DNA of 64,000 nucleotides from Pedobacter alluvionis (GTDB lineage: Bacteria; Bacteroidota; Bacteroidia; Sphingobacteriales; Sphingobacteriaceae): positions 1 to 64,000 of the forward strand of contig NZ_RCCK01000012.1 in the NCBI RefSeq assembly GCF_003664035.1. The letters run 5' to 3'. The notes under the pieces were generated by a model. It did no database searches. It was not told where the DNA came from and saw only the letters and a program-made list of their open reading frames with translations. Position 1 is the stretch's first letter. Every line of letters starts with the position of its first letter. This document shows positions 31,787 through 40,559 of this stretch, in pieces. Position numbers and translations under genes: made by a program.

Positions 31787-34700
31787 GATAACCTACTCAA
31801 ATCTTAGACGGAAACTTTTACTATCTTTTTGCGCTATTTTCTTGCTGGGAATCAATTTCGTTCATGCCCAAAGTTCAATCAGAAAAGATATTTCCTTAAA
31901 CTCCAATTGGTTCACCATTGCCGATGAAAAAAGCGATACTTATGATGGCTTTCAGCAGGCCAATTTTAAAACTATAGACTGGAAAAATGTTAATGTTCCA
32001 CACAATTGGGACCAATACGAAGGCTATCAACGGAAACTTCATGGCAATAAACATGGTTTTGCCTGGTACCGGAAAACATTCAACACCAATGAAATTAAAC
32101 CCGGTAAAAGGTTCTTCTTATATTTTGAAGGGGTAGGTTCTTATGCAACTGTCTGGTTAAATGGCAAAAAAGTAGGCTATCATGCGGGCGGAAGAACAAC
32201 TTTTACATTAGATGTTACTGCTGCAATTAAGCTGAACAATCAGGAAAATATTTTGGCCGTTCGTGCCGATCATCCTGCAAACATTCAGGATTTACCCTGG
32301 GTTGATGGCGGTTGCGCTACTGAACGCGGTTTTTCGGAAGGTTCGCAACCCATGGGAATTTTCCGTCCGGTGCATTTAATTGTAACCAATGATATCCGTG
32401 TTGAACCATTTGGTATCCACATCTGGAACGACAACAAAATTTCAGAAAAGACCGCAGTATTAAACCTGAGTACAAACATTAAAAACTATGCTTTAAAGCC
32501 AAAAAATGTATCGGTAATTAACAGACTGTTTGATTCAGGCGGAAAGCTAGTTAAGGAAATTAAAAAAACACTAGTTGTTCCTGCTGGGAAAGAAATCCAG
32601 ATCAATCAGCAAACCGACAAAATAATCAATCCAAAACTTTGGTCTCTGGAAAGCCCATATCTCTATACACTGCAAACCACCATCATCGAAAATGGAAAAA
32701 TTGTAGATGAACTGAACACACCTTACGGCATCCGCTGGATCAGCTGGCCTACAGGCGATCAGGCCAACCAAAAGCAATTTTTATTAAATGGAAAGCCAGT
32801 CTTTATCAATGGTATTGCAGAATATGAGCATTTAATTGGACAGAGCCATGCTTTTAGTAAGGAACAGATCAGATCGAGGGTGATGCAGATTAAAGCAGCA
32901 GGTTTTAATGCCTTTCGCGATGCGCACCAGCCACACAATTTATTGTATTCTGATTATTGGGATAAGGAGGGGATTTTGTGCTGGACGCAAATGGCGGCCC
33001 ATATCTGGTACGATACGCCCGAATTCAGAAAGAATTTTAAAGCGCTTTTAACGGATTGGGTAAAAGAAAGAAGGAACAGTCCTGCGGTAGTGTTATGGGG
33101 ATTGGAAAATGAAAGTACCCTTCCTGAAGATTTCGCAAAAGAGTGTTCCGAACTGATCAGAAAACTGGATCCAACCGCTTCTTCACAAAGAAAAGTAACT
33201 ACCTGTAATGGCGGTAAAGGAACCGATTGGGATGTACCTCAAAACTGGACAGGTACCTATGGAGGCAATCCTTTAACCTATGGTGAAGACTTACAAAAAC
33301 AGATTTTAGTAGGAGAATATGGTGCCTGGAGAACCATTGATCTTCATACCACTGATGCCAATGGAAAAGGATACACGGAAAACAAAATGACCGACCTGAT
33401 GGAAACCAAGGTGCGACTGGCCGAATCGGTAAAAGATAAAACAGCAGGTCATTTTTTTTGGCTGTATAGCTCGCATGATAATCCTGGCCGGGTTCAGGGT
33501 GGGGAAGGTCTGCGCGATTTAGATCGCATTGGTCCGGTAAACTACAAGGGCATGTTTACTCCCTGGGAGGAACCAACAGATGTTTTTTACATGTTCCGGT
33601 CTAATTATGCGCTTAAAGCAACACAACCGATGGTATATATTGTATCGCATACCTGGCCAAACCGTTGGATAAAAGCTGGCATCAAAGATAGTGTAGTGGT
33701 GTATTCTAACTGTGATGAAGTAGAACTTTTTAATGATGTAAACGGACAGTCATTAGGCAAGAAAAAACGTGGGGCAATTGGTACGCATTTCCAATGGGAT
33801 AAACCGAATATTCAGTATAATGTTTTGTATGCTATAGGTTATGTTAACGGGATGCCTGTAGCTAAAGATCAGATCATTTTACAGAACTTGCCACAAAGCC
33901 CTAATTTCAATCTGTTGGTTACCGATAAGAAAATAATCAATCCTGAAAATAGCTGTCACTATGTTTATCGTTTAAACTGTGGAGGAGGGGATTATACTGA
34001 TGTGAACGGCAATCAATGGTCTGCCGACCGGAATTTAACTTCGGCTGATCGTTTTGGATCTACCTCATGGACGGCTAATTTTCCGGGTGTGCCCGATTTT
34101 TTCGCCAGTCAACGCCGTACTTTTCAACCGATTAACGGCACTAAAGACTGGAAGCTTTTTCAAAGTTTCAGATATGGCAGAGACCAGTTAAAATATCACT
34201 TTCCATTGCCAGATGGAGAATATTTGGTTGAACTTTATTTCATTGAACCCTGGCTGGGCATTGGTGGCGGTTTTGATGCTAAGGCCATGCGTTTATTTGA
34301 TGTGGCCTTTAACGGAAAAACAGTTATTAAAGATTTAGATATCTGGAAAGGAGCCGGTAGCAATACATTATTGAAGAAAACAATCAAAACTTCAATCAAA
34401 GGCGGCTTTTTGGATATTAATTTCCCTGAGGTGAAAGTGGGGCAGGCAGTGATTTCGGGCATTGCAATAGCCAGTTTAGATCAAAGTATTAAACCTGCAC
34501 AAGCAAGCAATTCGCTTTTAACCAACATCAAAAATGCTGAATTAAACAGCTGGCTGGATATTGGCGAAGCGCAGTTTAAAAACGAAAAATCAGCATTTAC
34601 TGATTTACCTTCAAATTTATACGGCGCTGAATGGCTAAAAGCCACACGTGGACAGGAAAGCATCGAATTTACCGCTACTGATAGTGTTGATGCCTTTATT

Positions 34701-35282
34701 GCACTGAATAAAAACAGTAGTGTTCTTCAAGGATTTGAAAATACCAAAAGCACTTTAGGCAACAGCAATAATGAAACGTTTGATCTTTATCGCAGAAGAC
34801 TTGTCCCGACCGAAAGAATCATTTTTGATAGCAGGGTGGTCAGCGTTTTTGTGTTGCCCGTTACCCATTTACAACCCGCTTACGATTTAAAAACCACCAC
34901 AAGCTATAAAGCTACTGATGGCATTTTAGATGGGAAAGATATTACAAAAGCAGTATTAATGAACAAACAGCGCGTAATTTTTAATGCTGCCAACCGGGGG
35001 AACCTCACCTGGAATATTTCAGTTGGCGTTGCTGATACCTACTCTCTAACCATTAAATATCATAATCCGTCCAATCAGCCACTGAAAGCTAAACTGGAAT
35101 TTTTATCGGCAGATGGAACCTTAATGAAAACAGAAATAGCAGAATTTGCCCCTACAAAAGAGGGGAAATGGAATTACCTGAACACCAATACCGGAAGCAT
35201 GATTAATGCCGGAAGTTACCAATTGCGTTTAACCGCCACAGAAACCAAAGGACTGGCAGTTGATGTTTTAGATGTTCAATAA
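31629..35282 (+). CDS. GH2 beta-galactosidase-like enzyme with malectin domain; start uncertain
   Basis: The only in-frame ATG (31629) lies in a hairpin cluster. The real signal peptide appears to be around residues 60-81 (RRKLLLSFCAIFLLGINFVH then AQ), with TTG at 31755 a possible start. Then follow the GH2 sugar-binding sandwich (FHGNKHGFAWYRKTF-like), the immunoglobulin-like domain, and the TIM barrel with the acid/base Glu in VVLWGLENEST (about 490) and the nucleophile Glu in ILVGEYGAW (about 563). A malectin carbohydrate-binding domain lies at about 770-950 (RLNCGGGDYTD, FFASQRRTFQP). Its substrate is likely a beta-galactoside or beta-uronide of pectin. Confidence 0.88.
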   Translation: MNLLTKSKGTEREKISSVLAYSPVNTSEVCHLTILQNFGRNLLRRLGSCLHEPITYSNLRRKLLLSFCAIFLLGINFVHAQSSIRKDISLNSNWFTIADEKSDTYDGFQQANFKTIDWKNVNVPHNWDQYEGYQRKLHGNKHGFAWYRKTFNTNEIKPGKRFFLYFEGVGSYATVWLNGKKVGYHAGGRTTFTLDVTAAIKLNNQENILAVRADHPANIQDLPWVDGGCATERGFSEGSQPMGIFRPVHLIVTNDIRVEPFGIHIWNDNKISEKTAVLNLSTNIKNYALKPKNVSVINRLFDSGGKLVKEIKKTLVVPAGKEIQINQQTDKIINPKLWSLESPYLYTLQTTIIENGKIVDELNTPYGIRWISWPTGDQANQKQFLLNGKPVFINGIAEYEHLIGQSHAFSKEQIRSRVMQIKAAGFNAFRDAHQPHNLLYSDYWDKEGILCWTQMAAHIWYDTPEFRKNFKALLTDWVKERRNSPAVVLWGLENESTLPEDFAKECSELIRKLDPTASSQRKVTTCNGGKGTDWDVPQNWTGTYGGNPLTYGEDLQKQILVGEYGAWRTIDLHTTDANGKGYTENKMTDLMETKVRLAESVKDKTAGHFFWLYSSHDNPGRVQGGEGLRDLDRIGPVNYKGMFTPWEEPTDVFYMFRSNYALKATQPMVYIVSHTWPNRWIKAGIKDSVVVYSNCDEVELFNDVNGQSLGKKKRGAIGTHFQWDKPNIQYNVLYAIGYVNGMPVAKDQIILQNLPQSPNFNLLVTDKKIINPENSCHYVYRLNCGGGDYTDVNGNQWSADRNLTSADRFGSTSWTANFPGVPDFFASQRRTFQPINGTKDWKLFQSFRYGRDQLKYHFPLPDGEYLVELYFIEPWLGIGGGFDAKAMRLFDVAFNGKTVIKDLDIWKGAGSNTLLKKTIKTSIKGGFLDINFPEVKVGQAVISGIAIASLDQSIKPAQASNSLLTNIKNAELNSWLDIGEAQFKNEKSAFTDLPSNLYGAEWLKATRGQESIEFTATDSVDAFIALNKNSSVLQGFENTKSTLGNSNNETFDLYRRRLVPTERIIFDSRVVSVFVLPVTHLQPAYDLKTTTSYKATDGILDGKDITKAVLMNKQRVIFNAANRGNLTWNISVGVADTYSLTIKYHNPSNQPLKAKLEFLSADGTLMKTEIAEFAPTKEGKWNYLNTNTGSMINAGSYQLRLTATETKGLAVDVLDVQ

Positions 35283-35380
35283 GATAAGATGGTATAATAT
35301 GTGGCAAAAATCTTATATTAATGATGATATTTAGCGATGCATATTTGTTTTAACCAAATTAATAAACGAGCCAACAAGTA

Positions 35381-36949
35381 ATGAGAGGTCTACCCGTATT
35401 CGATCTTGCGATCATCTTCATTTACCTTGTCGGGATGATATTAGTTGGGGTTTATTTTTCGCGAAAAAATAAAAACTCCGAGCAATTTACAAAAGCTTCG
35501 GGCCTGATCCCCGGATGGGCGATAGGTTTATCTATTTATGCGACATTTTTAAGCAGTAATACTTTTTTGGGTGTGCCCGGTAAATCTTTTGGCGGCAACT
35601 GGAATGCATTTGTATTTAGTATTTCGATGCCATTGGCGGCGTGGGTGGCTTCTAAGTATTTTGTGCCATTTTACCGCAATAGCGGAGAGATCTCAGCTTA
35701 TACCCATTTAGAAAAACGTTTCGGCGCATGGGCAAGGGTATATGCAGTAGTTTGTTTTCTGTTGACGCAGTTGGCCAGAATGGGATCGATATTTTTCGGA
35801 ATTGCGCTGAGCCTGCAGGCACTTACAGGCTATTCTATGCTGATGATTATGATCGTAATGGGGATCTGTATCATTGTTTATACCGTTTTAGGAGGGATTG
35901 AAGCGGTAATATGGACAGAAGTGGTACAGGCCATTGTGAAAACCCTGGGTGCGCTACTCATTTTGTACCTGATTATTACGAATATGCCGGGAGGTGTATC
36001 AAAGATTGTAGAGATTGGGAAATCTGCCGATAAATTTAGCCTTGGCAGTTTTAAATTCGATTTTGTCGGATCGTCGTTTTGGGTGGTTTTGCTTTATGGT
36101 TTTTTCATTAACCTGAACAATTTTGGAATGGATCAGAATTATATTCAGCGTTACCATACCGCATCATCAGGTAAAGCGGCTTCGAAATCAATCTGGTTAT
36201 GTGTTTGGTTATACATCCCTGCGTCATTGCTGTTTTTCATTATAGGATCTTGCTTATTCGCTTACTATGAGGTTAATCCGGAATTGGTGCAGTCGGTCAA
36301 ACATCAGGTAGCTATTGAGCATTTGCCTTTACATGCTTCGGTAGTAGATGTTCTGAAAGTACAAAATGCTTTGGTTCCGTCAGATTATGGAGATAAAATA
36401 ATGCCGCATTTTATGGTTACCAAGATTCCGGCTGGTTTGGTTGGACTGATTGTTTCGGCCATTTTATCTGCAGCCATGAGTACCATTAGTTCTGGAATGA
36501 ATGCTTCGGCAACCGTGTTTTCAGTAGATATTTACAAAAGATATTTCAAACCCGACATCACCGAAAAACAAAATTTATCGCTGTTACATTTGGCTACGGT
36601 AGGATTTGGCTTGCTGGGCATGATTGCTGGAATTGCCATGATCGGTGTAAAAAGCATTTTGGATGTTTGGTGGGAATTATCCGGCATTTTTGCGGCCGGC
36701 ATGCTGGGCTTGTTTTTATTGGGTATCATCAGCAGGCAAACTAAAAATCATGAAGCCATTACTGCAACCATCATCGGTATTGCTGTAATTATATGGATGA
36801 CATTTTCTTCACTTCTTCCTCCGCAATATGAAGTTTTTAGAAATCCTTTACATAAAAACATGATTATCGTAATCGGTACTTTAACCATTTTTTTAACAGG
36901 ACTTTTCCTGACAAAAATTAAGAACAAAAAGATAAAAACAGCCCATTAA
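35381..36949 (+). CDS. sodium:solute symporter (SSS family)
   Basis: The 522-residue protein has about 13-14 membrane helices and SSS features: FDLAIIFIYLVGMILVGVYF, SRKNKNSEQFTKASGLIPGW, STFLSSNTFLGVPGKSF-like loop in TM2, and SAILSAAMSTISSGMNASAT (Na2-site region in TM8). It sits in the inner membrane and couples Na+ to uptake of a small solute. The lyase gene follows after 58 bp, so the pair probably imports and cleaves one compound. The SSS family includes sugar, sialic-acid and carboxylate carriers. It is at the head of its own transcript after TAACCAAATT. Confidence 0.93.
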   Translation: MRGLPVFDLAIIFIYLVGMILVGVYFSRKNKNSEQFTKASGLIPGWAIGLSIYATFLSSNTFLGVPGKSFGGNWNAFVFSISMPLAAWVASKYFVPFYRNSGEISAYTHLEKRFGAWARVYAVVCFLLTQLARMGSIFFGIALSLQALTGYSMLMIMIVMGICIIVYTVLGGIEAVIWTEVVQAIVKTLGALLILYLIITNMPGGVSKIVEIGKSADKFSLGSFKFDFVGSSFWVVLLYGFFINLNNFGMDQNYIQRYHTASSGKAASKSIWLCVWLYIPASLLFFIIGSCLFAYYEVNPELVQSVKHQVAIEHLPLHASVVDVLKVQNALVPSDYGDKIMPHFMVTKIPAGLVGLIVSAILSAAMSTISSGMNASATVFSVDIYKRYFKPDITEKQNLSLLHLATVGFGLLGMIAGIAMIGVKSILDVWWELSGIFAAGMLGLFLLGIISRQTKNHEAITATIIGIAVIIWMTFSSLLPPQYEVFRNPLHKNMIIVIGTLTIFLTGLFLTKIKNKKIKTAH

Positions 36950-37007
36950 GCTCATTAAGTACTTATTCGAGGCAAAAAATATAGCACATTTACCATATCA
37001 AATTATA

Positions 37008-37940
37008 ATGGAAAACTCACAAAAAGGGTTCATCCCGGTTATGCTCACGCCATTTTTAAACAATGGGAACATTGATTATCCTGCTTTAACACAACTTACG
37101 GAGATTTATTTACAGGCAGGAGCTTCAGGTTTGTTTGCCAATTGCCTGTCGAGCGAGATGTTCGAATTGAGTGATAAAGAAAAAATCCAGGTCATAAAAC
37201 ACGTAATAAAAGTGGCAAACGGTGCAGTGCCTGTTGTAGCTACCGGAACCTTTGGCGGCGAAATTACCAAACAGGCCGATTTTATAAAAGAAGTAAGTGA
37301 TGCAGGTGTAGAAGCCGTAATTGCCATTACCAGTTTATTGGCTAATGAAGCGGAAAGCGATGAAATATTTAACGAACGTGTGTTCGACCTGTTACATCAA
37401 ACCAATGAAATTCCGATGGGTTTTTACGAATGCCCTGTACCCTACAAAAGAGTATTAAAACCACAGCAACTGGCCGATTTTGTCGCTACAGGAAGGGTAA
37501 TTTATCATAAAGATACCAGCCTGGATCTTAATCAGATAAAAGAAAAACTTAAACTCATCGAGGGGTATGCTTTTGGTTTGTACGATGCCTACATGGTTCA
37601 CGCAGTTGATTCGCTGAAAGCAGGTGCTTCAGGGGTATCCTGTATTCAGGGTAATTACTTTCCTGAATTAATTGTTTGGTTATGTGATCATTATAATGAC
37701 GAATCGCTTAATGGGGAGGTACATGCCGTGCAGCAGTTTTTGATCGATAATATGGAGGTGATGCATCATGTTTATCCGGTGGTCTCCAAATATTTTCTCC
37801 AAAAAAGGGGTTTAAATATTTCGACTTTTACACGCAGAAATGTGGGCGCATTTACAACAAGCGAAGTAAAAGGAATGGAAACCTTATTTGATGATTATAC
37901 TTCGCTACGCAATAATTTGAATATTAAGGTTTTTATATGA
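37008..37940 (+). CDS. DapA/NanA-family class I aldolase or lyase
   Basis: This 310-residue TIM-barrel protein has the family features. The N-terminal segment is GFIPVMLTPFLNNGNIDYPA. PVVATGTFGG follows, then FYECPVPYKRVL with the conserved Tyr, and VIYHKDTSLDLNQIKEKL with the Schiff-base Lys. Members include dihydrodipicolinate synthase, N-acetylneuraminate lyase and 2-keto-3-deoxy-sugar-acid aldolases. The loop is not that of a true DapA, and it pairs with a symporter in a pectin locus, so cleavage of an imported keto-deoxy sugar acid is more likely than lysine synthesis. Confidence 0.88.
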   Translation: MENSQKGFIPVMLTPFLNNGNIDYPALTQLTEIYLQAGASGLFANCLSSEMFELSDKEKIQVIKHVIKVANGAVPVVATGTFGGEITKQADFIKEVSDAGVEAVIAITSLLANEAESDEIFNERVFDLLHQTNEIPMGFYECPVPYKRVLKPQQLADFVATGRVIYHKDTSLDLNQIKEKLKLIEGYAFGLYDAYMVHAVDSLKAGASGVSCIQGNYFPELIVWLCDHYNDESLNGEVHAVQQFLIDNMEVMHHVYPVVSKYFLQKRGLNISTFTRRNVGAFTTSEVKGMETLFDDYTSLRNNLNIKVFI

Positions 37941-37948
37941 TATTTTTT

Positions 37949-37981
37949 AAACCACGCAGGTTTAAAAAATCTGCGTGGTTT
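37949..37981 (+). terminator. hairpin downstream of the lyase gene
   Basis: AAACCACGCAG and CTGCGTGGTTT form an 11-bp perfect stem with an 11-base loop, starting 9 bp after the lyase stop. The T run is short, so termination is probable but not certain. Confidence 0.6.
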
Positions 37982-37992
37982 GACTCATTTCC

Positions 37993-38060
37993 ATGGTCTG
38001 TGTCCCCACAGACCATAATTGTCATAATCAAAGATTTCGATCTGTGGGGACACAGACCGA
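37993..38060. repeat. pair of REP-like hairpins
   Basis: ATGGTCTGTG-TCCC-CACAGACCAT (37993-38016) and an inverted copy with arms TCGATCTGTG and CACAGACCGA around GGGA (38037-38060) share the core GTCTGTG-TCCC-CACAGAC with the 27-kb cluster. They lie in opposite orientation between convergent genes. Confidence 0.8.
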
Positions 38061-38131
38061 GGGGAATAGTTAAACGATTCTATCGTTTGCAAACGATAAA
38101 CTAATCAACGCGCGTTAGCAAAGTATATTTT

Positions 38132-38164
38132 AAACCTCGCAGGTTTCAAAAAACTGCGGGGTTT
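38132..38164 (-). terminator. hairpin downstream of the AraC regulator
   Basis: AAACCTCGCAG and CTGCGGGGTTT pair over 11 bp (one wobble), 12 bp past the AraC stop. It resembles the hairpin at 37949 in arm sequence. The lack of a T run on the minus strand lowers certainty. Confidence 0.45.
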
Positions 38165-38175
38165 GTTATCCTGGC

Positions 38176-39045
38176 TTAATTCAAATACTTCCTTTTATAA
38201 TCCAATGGCGTCATTCCTGTTACTTTTTTAAAGTGCCTGTAAAAATTCGATACATTATTGAAGCCGCAATCAAAACAGATCATTTCGGTTGGCAGTTTAT
38301 TCTCAATCAGGAAACGACAGGCGTGGCTCACCCTGATCTCGATCAAAAAATCATAAAAAGTCTTTTTCGTCATTAATTTAAAATAACGGCAGAAAGAAGT
38401 CACGCTTAAATTGCTTAACGATGCCACTTCCTCTAAAGTAATATCCTTTTTATAATTACTAAGCGTATAATTGCAGATTTTATTGATGCGTAAAGTTTCC
38501 GATTCGTTCGATTGATAAAAAGTATTTTTACTGGTTACAATGGTCGAATATTCATCCGTTTCTGCGAGCGTTTTTAAGATCGAAAGTAAAATAATAATGC
38601 GGTCTAAATTCGTAGCATCAACAGCTGCCCGCATTAAATCAACCAGTTTATCTTTAGCCTTACCTTTAATTACCATGCCACTTTTGGCTTTTTCGAACAG
38701 TTTAGGAATCAGGTAAGCTTCGGGCAAAGTAAGCAGGTATTTGCCCAAACAATCAGGCAAAAAATGGATCACCATGGCTTCCGTTGTTAGATTGGGATTG
38801 TTCTGGAAATACTCATCCTTGCAGCGCCAGGTATGCGGCAGGTTTTCGCCCAGCAATACCATTTCGTCAGGCACAAAATTACTAATGTTATCGCCGATAA
38901 AACGTACACCTTCACCTTTGATTACATAATGGAGTTCCAGTTCGGGATGATAATGCCAGATGTTTCCAAAATCGGGTTTAACATCATGGCGGATACTAAA
39001 AGAACTTTGTAAAGTAATGGGAACTTTATGGAAATGGGGTTTCAT
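38176..39045 (-). CDS. AraC-family transcriptional regulator with cupin sensor domain
   Basis: I choose the ATG at 39045 (MKPHFHKVPITLQSSFSIRH) over a GTG at 39072. The N-terminal cupin (IWHYHPELELHYVIKGEGVR, DEMVLLGENLPHTWRC) should bind a sugar. The C-terminal double HTH has DITLEEVASLSNLSVTSFCR, then YFKLMTKKTFYDF and NVSNFYRHFKKVTGMTPLDY. It sits in the centre of the PUL on the opposite strand and is the only PUL regulator in the window, so it probably controls neighbouring glycosidase or SusCD transcription. Its ligand is unknown. Confidence 0.92.
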   Translation of the reverse strand: MKPHFHKVPITLQSSFSIRHDVKPDFGNIWHYHPELELHYVIKGEGVRFIGDNISNFVPDEMVLLGENLPHTWRCKDEYFQNNPNLTTEAMVIHFLPDCLGKYLLTLPEAYLIPKLFEKAKSGMVIKGKAKDKLVDLMRAAVDATNLDRIIILLSILKTLAETDEYSTIVTSKNTFYQSNESETLRINKICNYTLSNYKKDITLEEVASLSNLSVTSFCRYFKLMTKKTFYDFLIEIRVSHACRFLIENKLPTEMICFDCGFNNVSNFYRHFKKVTGMTPLDYKRKYLN

Positions 39046-39270
39046 CTCAGGATTAAAATATTTGGTTAGCACTGCAACAATCTACTAAGCTAAATTTTTG
39101 CAGCAGACATAAAGTTAAAGAGTTAAATGATAATATCCTATATTAATTGGCTAAAAACCATTAGAAAATAGTGTTTTTCTATGTTGAGTTTTGTATTAAG
39201 CCAAATGGGCGTAACCAAATTATAAACAGACAAATTATTTTCATATAAATTTTTTGTTTATTAATAAATT

Positions 39271-39369
39271 ATGAGACAAGGAAAAACAACCAAAAATTCC
39301 ACTAATTTAGACTGGGTATTTAAACATCCTCTTCATCAAAACTGTTGGTGGTGGAAGGTTTGCAATTAA
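39271..39369 (+). CDS. possible 32-residue Trp/Cys-rich small protein or leader peptide
   Basis: An ATG frame at 39271 encodes 32 residues ending HQNCWWWKVCN, then TAA, 64 bp before the DUF3826 start. The rest of the 388-bp gap between the AraC and DUF3826 genes is AT-rich; a GTAACCAAATTATAAAC sequence at 39211 is the only other notable feature. The C-WWW-KVC pattern is striking for a chance ORF, but the length is short and no ribosome binding site is visible. It could equally be non-coding leader. Confidence 0.3.
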   Translation: MRQGKTTKNSTNLDWVFKHPLHQNCWWWKVCN

Positions 39370-39433
39370 AAATTTTATGCTTCCAAAAAAAGCAAATCCA
39401 GTTAAAACATATTCAATTCAAAATATCAAATAC

Positions 39434-40102
39434 ATGAAATTATCCATTTTGGCCTTTTTGTTAACGTTCTCCGGCATAACAGCCATTTTTGCACAGACCA
39501 ATTCAGCTGCCAATAAGGAAGCCTATACCAAAATGATTACTGAGCGCGCGGCTAAAATTGTGACCAAGCTATACCTTAATGATGCGAAGAAAACAGAAAA
39601 GGCAACGGTAATTGTGCGCGATCAATACAGCAATTTGAATGATATTTATGCAGCCCGTGATGCCAGGGTTAAAGAAATTAAAGAAAAAAACAAAGATAAT
39701 AAAGTAGAACGCGACTCGGCACTGGCAAAAGATGGCCTTATTGTAGAAAGAGCTTTAAATAAGCTGCACAAAAAATACATCAGCAAACTTTCTGCTCAAT
39801 TGACTAATGAGCAGGTAGAGCTGGTTAAAAACGGCATGACTTATAATGTGTTGCCCATCACTTATAAAGCTTATCAGGAAGAAATTTTAACGCTGACCGA
39901 AGATCAGAAAAAACAGATCCTGAGTTGGCTAACCGAGGCCCGGGAGCATGCTATGGATGCAGAGTCATCTGATAAAAAACATGCTTGGTTTGGCAAATAC
40001 AAAGGCCGCATCAACAATTACCTTTCAGCAGCAGGTTACGACCTTAAAAAGGAAGGCATAGAATGGGAGAAAAGGCGAAAGGCCAAGGCTGGAGTCAATT
40101 AA
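39434..40102 (+). CDS. DUF3826-family secreted protein
   Basis: The ATG at 39434 gives a clean signal peptide (MKLSILAFLLTFSGITAIFA then Q); an upstream ATG at 39377 would hide it. The 222-residue mature part is helical and highly charged (YTKMITERAAKIVTKLYLND, EKATVIVRDQYSNLNDIYAA, LTEDQKKQILSWLTEAREHA, GRINNYLSAAGYDLKKE). I recognise it as DUF3826, a family that recurs in Bacteroidetes pectin loci without known function. It precedes the SusC gene by 457 bp. A periplasmic accessory role is inferred from the signal peptide and context. Confidence 0.8.
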   Translation: MKLSILAFLLTFSGITAIFAQTNSAANKEAYTKMITERAAKIVTKLYLNDAKKTEKATVIVRDQYSNLNDIYAARDARVKEIKEKNKDNKVERDSALAKDGLIVERALNKLHKKYISKLSAQLTNEQVELVKNGMTYNVLPITYKAYQEEILTLTEDQKKQILSWLTEAREHAMDAESSDKKHAWFGKYKGRINNYLSAAGYDLKKEGIEWEKRRKAKAGVN

Positions 40103-40140
40103 TTTCTAATAATTTAAGGGCATAAATTTTTTTATTATTT

Positions 40141-40358
40141 TTTATTTAAGAATACTTCATTTATATATGAATTTATTTATACCTTGTATGATCAATTAAA
40201 AAAGGTATAAATGCGCCTTAAATTTTGTTTTATGCTGAAAAATAATTCAAAATTTAACGGGGAGATTAGCTAGGATTACCAATTTAATTATAGTTCGAAT
40301 TATAATACATTTTCTAACCAGATAATTCACAGAGATCAAAATATAAATGAGCCAAATT
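40141..40358 (+). promoter_or_regulatory. long leader of the SusC operon, copy 1 of a duplicated regulatory region
   Basis: The 457-bp gap before SusC holds two blocks also found upstream of the pectate lyase. Block 1 (40141-40188) contains CATTTATATATGAAT, a near-palindrome, and ends TACCTTGTA, a possible -7 box. Block 2 (40301-40358) contains CATTTTCTAACCAGATAA and ends at ATGAGCCAAATT. The blocks are about 160 bp apart in both places. If transcription starts after block 1, the leader is about 360 nt and includes block 2. A 12-codon frame begins at the ATGAGCC. Confidence 0.6.
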
Positions 40359-40559
40359 ACCTTAAATTTTTTGTCCTATAAATTTTAATAAGCGTTAGTT
40401 GATGTTATCTTTTTTAAGGTAATAATTGATCGCCTATTACCGATAATTAATTTACGACGGTAATTATTATGAGGCCAAACTAGAGATGCCCCGAACATTA
40501 AATGGAGGAACCTTACTAATTCATCCAAAAATCAAATTAAAAACTAACCAAATAACAAT

